Of a stretch of 64,000 nt of DNA, positions 60,400 to 64,000 are shown piece by piece. The position numbers were made by a program, and so were the translations under genes. The DNA comes from Closterium sp. Naga37s-1 (lineage: Eukaryota > Streptophyta > Zygnematophyceae > Desmidiales > Closteriaceae), in assembly GCA_947471745.1 (NCBI GenBank), contig CANJKZ010000068.1:3735501-3799500 (forward strand), written 5' to 3'. Numbering within the stretch: position 1 is the first letter of the stretch; each line of letters begins with the position of its first letter. The notes beneath the pieces were generated by a model. That model had not been told where the DNA came from. It made no database searches and worked only from the letters and a program-made list of their open reading frames with translations.

Positions 60400-60764
60400 G
60401 GTGTGGGGAGGGGGGAGGGGGAAGGGGAGGAGAAGGGGGGCGCGGATGGCGTTGCGCTGAACAACGCGCGGAAGCGTGAGAGGCTCCGGGGGCGAGGAGG
60501 TGGACTCGAGTGGTGCGGCAGAGGCGGAACTAGGACGAGGGGCGCGGCTCGTGAGGCCCCCCCGGCGGCGGCGAACGATGGGAAGGATTACAAAGGGGTG
60601 CTGGGAGGAACACGCAGCTCGACGCCGCGGCGCGAACGGGTAAAGTTATTATTGAAAGCCATTACGCGATACCATGGGGCTTACGCATGGAAATCGCGTC
60701 GCGTGGGGGCATACTGGGCAGGAAACTGTTTGTACCACTGCGCTGCGCAGAGGAGAGGACTGTA
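60400..60764 (+). other. Short open frame conserved between the two arms
   Basis: The plus frame 60403-60765 contains GVLGGTRSSTPRRERVKLL. The minus frame 34957-34502 in arm 1 contains GVLGGTRSTTPRRKRVQLL at the matching place. No family recognised. It may simply be shared non-coding DNA, since other frames are also open in this GC-rich stretch. Confidence 0.3.
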
Positions 60765-60798
60765 GGTGGTACAAACGTGCTTTGCGTGTGTGTTGTGA

Positions 60799-63700
60799 TT
60801 TTTTTTTTTTTTACTTGCTGTAAAGGCTATACTTCGATTGTCTGCAACACCATGACACTATGAATTCGAACGATTATCGGAGCAGTTGTTGGAGCATCAA
60901 TCGCTGCTCGCTGGTGAAACCGCCAAGCGCATTTTCAGGTCTTGGCTCATGTGAAGTGAGCAAAGGTAACGGTTTTTTGTGACCTGCTTCTGCATGCCCG
61001 ACTGAGCTGATTGGGTGGAAAATTACCAGCTTCTTGTCGTCTTCGATCTTGTACAGAGTGACACATCCTTCTGTTCTGTCACGGCTCATGAACAGAAACG
61101 AAGGTGGGGCCGTCCAGGTGTGGGGTCAGAAGAGCTTGTTTGTGGTGGTGGGGTGGGTGGAAGGGTACCACTAGCACACCTCTAAACCCGCATGTCCACC
61201 AAATAGGGCGCATCCGCCCACGGAGCATCCCATCCCATCTCCTCCTCAAAATCCTCCCGCTCCACCGAAACAGCCTCTGGGCCTCTCATCATCGACGCCG
61301 CGCGCAACAAGATCACACGCGCCTGAGCCCGCTGCAAAGCCACACCTATGGCCGCTTTAAGTGATCCAAGCAAGTAAGCCGAGAAACCTTTCCCCGTAGC
61401 TCTCGCCGCCCCTTTCGTCTTCGCTACCTCAATCTGCGCGTCGCCCTGTTTCTTAAGCCACCGCCCAAAACTCCCCCCCAGGCAACCCCATGTCTCAGCA
61501 ATGAGAGGTGTAAACTGCACTCCCCTATGTCGCTGCAGAAGCAATTTGTAGTCCGCCGCCTTCCGCTTTTCCCTCTCTCTAGCGGCAAAACCCACCTTGC
61601 GACCAATCTGTCCATGGTGCTGCGCGGACAACGAGATAGGGTCCACCACACTAACCTCCAGCGCATGCTCCTCCCCCTCCCTCAGTCTCCGCACCGCCAC
61701 AGCCACCCTCTTCCCTGGCAGCAACGTGTCGTCTTCCATGGTCACGACCCCACCCGCCCCTTTAGCTATCTTCGCCACCACAAACTTAACCGCGTCGTGA
61801 ACACGAGAAGGTGCGTACTGGTACTTGCAGCGAAGGGCATGATGCGGGTCAGAGGGATCAGCAAACTCAAACCCACACGCGCACTTGCCGGCGACTATCA
61901 GCTGCTGTATGGGGAGGCCTAGGCGCATGGACGCACAGATGCTCCACTCGGCTGCGGTGAAGGTAGCCTCTTCGTGCGAAGGGACGGCGGAGACCCACGC
62001 CCCTGCCCCCGGGCCCTGAAGGGATGTCAAACGGGCCATGGTGGCGTCGTCGTGGGCCATACCCCGAAGAGTCTGCAGACTCTCAACCGCTAGGCGACGG
62101 TGTTGTGTGGGGAAAAGCAGCACAGGGGGGTCAGCGGTGCATAAGGCTAGGGGTGGCATCTCCTGCCTGACCGACTGTGGCAGCAGCTCCACTGCTCTCG
62201 CAAACCAAGGATCCAGCAAGGTCGTAGCCTCGGGCGTGCGGAAAAACTCCTCAAACATCCGTTCCTCCCCTGCCACCCCCATCCGAGCCACATCGCTCAC
62301 TGCCTGGCACCAACCACATGCGTACGACAGAGGGCTAAGGTCAGCTGCAGATCGAATGCCAAACCCTCCAAGTCTGACTGGAAGGTGCAGCTGTAGACGG
62401 GCCATCTGCGACCTTGCCGAATCATGATCCCATGTGCTATCTGGAAACAGCTGCTCAAAACAATCCTCAAGCTTCGTGTCCCAGTCGCGGAAAGCCTCCA
62501 CAACCTCAGGCCGTGGAGGCATCGTCCTTGTGAGGTAAATCGGGCGCGCTGACACTGCGATCGCCAGCAGATGGGACGCAATCTGTGGGTGGTCGAGCAA
62601 AGGAAGCCAAGGGACAGGTGCATGCAGCTGCATCAGCCGGCCTCGCAAGCTGGCCACCTCCCACTCCTCCTCCCCAATAGGAACCCCCACTACAGTGAGC
62701 CCCGTCCATGTTTGCTGCATGCCGGGCGGGACGGTCTCGTTCCTCTCCTCTCCCTCCTGGTCCACCCCTCGCTCCCAAAGCTTGCACTTATGCGGCTGCA
62801 CCTCCAGACCAAGCCCGCCCAGTCGTTCCCGCAAGACCTCATAAGCTGCTAGCACCCGCTCCCTAGGCCCCAAGATGTACGTATCATCGGCGTAGCTGAG
62901 AAAGAGTAGGTCGGTGAATTCTTGTTTGGTGGGCTCCATAACCAGCTGCTGTGTGAACGCGAACAGAAACGGCCCCAATGGGTCCCCTTGCCTCGATCCT
63001 CGCTCTGAAGCCAAAGCTTCGACGAAGGGGCCCGCACGGAGGTAGAGGTCGCTAGGAGTGCCGTAGAAGACACGCAGGAATGGGATCAAACCCGCAAAAG
63101 GGGACTGTCGAAGTCCTTCAAACATTTCCCGCCGATGGAAGGAGTTGAAAGCATTCGCCACATCAATTTGAAGCGCGCACCATGACGGGTGAGTAGAGAT
63201 GGCAGAACGAAAGGCATGTGCGAGGACTTCCACTCCCGACCTGGATCCGACTCCTAGCTGGTTACACGGCGCAAAGTGCGACATCATCTTCGGCCGAAGC
63301 ACGATGCATAGGGCCCGAGATAGTATGCGGGGGAGCACCTCGCCTATAGCCACCAGGCGAACGTCACCATTCGGCTTCGACAGGCCCACAAGGTTGGACG
63401 CAGTGAGCCAGGGTCGCACGCGCTCCGCTACCTCTCCCTTGGTCCACTGGGTGAAGACTCCTAGCAGGTGAGGCAGGTATGCGGGCTCAGAGAGAAAAGT
63501 GTCGCGCAGGTGCTCCGTCACCCACCCCGACGGTCCTGGTGCCGACGCCCTAGCCGCAGAGTGGATCGCCTGACCAAGTACCTCCACTGAGAGCTGCGGG
63601 ATAAGGGAAGGCTCAACTATCTCCTCCTGCAACCACTCCGGAAAGGCGGTCTCGCTCGATGGGTGTTTCGCTCGCAGCGCGTCCACCATGTGCTGAGAGG

Positions 63701-64000
63701 GCTGAGCGATGCTACCGGCAGTAAGACACGTCAAACCCCGACTCCATTCTCCCACTTTGCACCTTGTGCGGCAGCGAGCCAGGCGCACCGCATCAGGATC
63801 ATGCTCGGGGGGGGTGAAGGACAAAGGACGCGCCGCAGGTTGCATTACCGCCACCGCCAACTCAAACAGCTCCCGCCACTCCCCGACCCAAAACTTCTCC
63901 AACCGCTCCCTGATTGCCGCCCTATGCCCCTGGCCTTGCCCAGTTGGCATCCCCAAGATAAGACGAGGGAAGGCCAAAAAGACCAAGGACGCCGCCTCGT
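60799..64000 (-). mobile_element. Non-LTR retroelement, 3' part, running off the right edge
   Basis: The minus strand carries a reverse-transcriptase frame, a 3' UTR of about 370 bp (61181-60813) and a 14-nt A-run (complement of 60799-60812), the typical 3' end of a LINE-like element. The 5' end is outside the window. A 71-codon frame at 60874-61089 within the 3' UTR has no recognised similarity. Confidence 0.8.
61182..64000 (-). CDS. Reverse transcriptase of a non-LTR element (partial, 5' end outside)
   Basis: The frame is open from the right edge to a stop at 61182 (more than 934 codons). Numbering from the codon at 63986, reverse-transcriptase motifs are LSKPNGDVRLVAIGEVLPR (about 202-220), motif A LQIDVANAFNSF (272-283), motif B GSRQGDPLGPFLF (330-342) and motif C LSYADDTYIL (363-372). 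A CxC...HH...C finger (KCACGFEF, HHALRC; 701-720) follows. Then comes LPGKRVAVAV plus ALEVSVVDP (775-783) and an alanine/arginine-rich tail, the position of the restriction-like endonuclease in R2-type elements and related reverse transcriptases. The aspartate usually found in the PxD part of that nuclease motif is not obvious here. Assignment to an RLE-type clade is inference. Confidence 0.85.
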   Translation of the reverse strand, partial: EAASLVFLAFPRLILGMPTGQGQGHRAAIRERLEKFWVGEWRELFELAVAVMQPAARPLSFTPPEHDPDAVRLARCRTRCKVGEWSRGLTCLTAGSIAQPSQHMVDALRAKHPSSETAFPEWLQEEIVEPSLIPQLSVEVLGQAIHSAARASAPGPSGWVTEHLRDTFLSEPAYLPHLLGVFTQWTKGEVAERVRPWLTASNLVGLSKPNGDVRLVAIGEVLPRILSRALCIVLRPKMMSHFAPCNQLGVGSRSGVEVLAHAFRSAISTHPSWCALQIDVANAFNSFHRREMFEGLRQSPFAGLIPFLRVFYGTPSDLYLRAGPFVEALASERGSRQGDPLGPFLFAFTQQLVMEPTKQEFTDLLFLSYADDTYILGPRERVLAAYEVLRERLGGLGLEVQPHKCKLWERGVDQEGEERNETVPPGMQQTWTGLTVVGVPIGEEEWEVASLRGRLMQLHAPVPWLPLLDHPQIASHLLAIAVSARPIYLTRTMPPRPEVVEAFRDWDTKLEDCFEQLFPDSTWDHDSARSQMARLQLHLPVRLGGFGIRSAADLSPLSYACGWCQAVSDVARMGVAGEERMFEEFFRTPEATTLLDPWFARAVELLPQSVRQEMPPLALCTADPPVLLFPTQHRRLAVESLQTLRGMAHDDATMARLTSLQGPGAGAWVSAVPSHEEATFTAAEWSICASMRLGLPIQQLIVAGKCACGFEFADPSDPHHALRCKYQYAPSRVHDAVKFVVAKIAKGAGGVVTMEDDTLLPGKRVAVAVRRLREGEEHALEVSVVDPISLSAQHHGQIGRKVGFAAREREKRKAADYKLLLQRHRGVQFTPLIAETWGCLGGSFGRWLKKQGDAQIEVAKTKGAARATGKGFSAYLLGSLKAAIGVALQRAQARVILLRAASMMRGPEAVSVEREDFEEEMGWDAPWADAPYLVDMRV

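Larger units (their letters stand above)
55808..60764 (+). repeat. Arm 2 of the large inverted segmental duplication
   Basis: Reverse-complement counterpart of 34568-41519. It is about 2 kb shorter, mainly because the 20-bp minisatellite and the long pyrimidine tracts of arm 1 are short or absent here. The end near 60764 lies about 35 bp from the T-run of the non-LTR element. Confidence 0.85.

Noticed and set aside
60874..61089. 71-codon minus-strand frame
   Set aside because: It lies in the presumed 3' UTR of the non-LTR element, with no recognised similarity and no supporting second copy.

Overview
The window looks like nuclear DNA of a streptophyte, most likely a charophyte green alga of the zygnematophyte/Closterium type. 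That assignment is inference. It rests on a plant-type ESCRT-II gene with many introns (VPS36), two spliceosomal U2 snRNA genes, GC-rich Ty1/copia elements with long Gly/Ala/Pro-Glu repeat linkers, and abundant minisatellites. No bacterial, organellar or viral gene block is visible.

Layout. (1) 1-25326 is one old minus-strand copia element (E) whose reading frame was split by younger copia elements. A1 (593-6805, plus, target duplication gctcc) and D (7642-21873, plus, duplication tgtgt) sit directly in E. C (9165-18146, minus, duplication gctgc) sits in D, and F (14369-15899, plus) sits in C. A 138-bp LTR-like insert lies in A1 (6171-6308). That is four nesting levels, each read from LTR ends and target duplications. 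(2) 25417-25942 is the 3' tail and LTR of another copia element. (3) 26033-26224 and 34164-34355 are two U2 snRNA genes on the minus strand. Between them lie a 3'-truncated gypsy element (G1, 26729-31561) and a decayed copia remnant (H, 31570-34079).

(4) 34568-41519 and 55808-60764 are the two arms of a large inverted segmental duplication. Each arm holds one copy of a single-exon type II membrane glycosyltransferase resembling the PLOD/procollagen glycosyltransferase domain (GT1 minus, GT2 plus), followed by collinear non-coding sequence. A 20-bp minisatellite expanded to about 42 units in arm 1 only. (5) The spacer between the arms carries VPS36 (42498-48970, minus, 7 exons, 538 aa predicted), whose exon/intron junctions are repeatedly duplicated inside its own introns. 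It also holds an internally deleted chromodomain gypsy element (G2, 49251-52644) and two MITE-like elements (54248-54548 and 55003-55516). (6) 60799-64000 is the 3' part of a minus-strand non-LTR retroelement with a 14-T run at its 3' end, running off the right edge.

The host genes that look functional are VPS36, GT1, GT2 and at least one U2 (34164-34355). Most of the rest is transposable elements and tandem repeats. Copia element C is nearly intact: its two LTRs differ at one base and its pol frame is open, but F split its original single gag-pol frame. The two features I consider most worth follow-up are the recurrent duplication of splice junctions in VPS36 and the inverted duplication carrying the PLOD-like glycosyltransferase genes.
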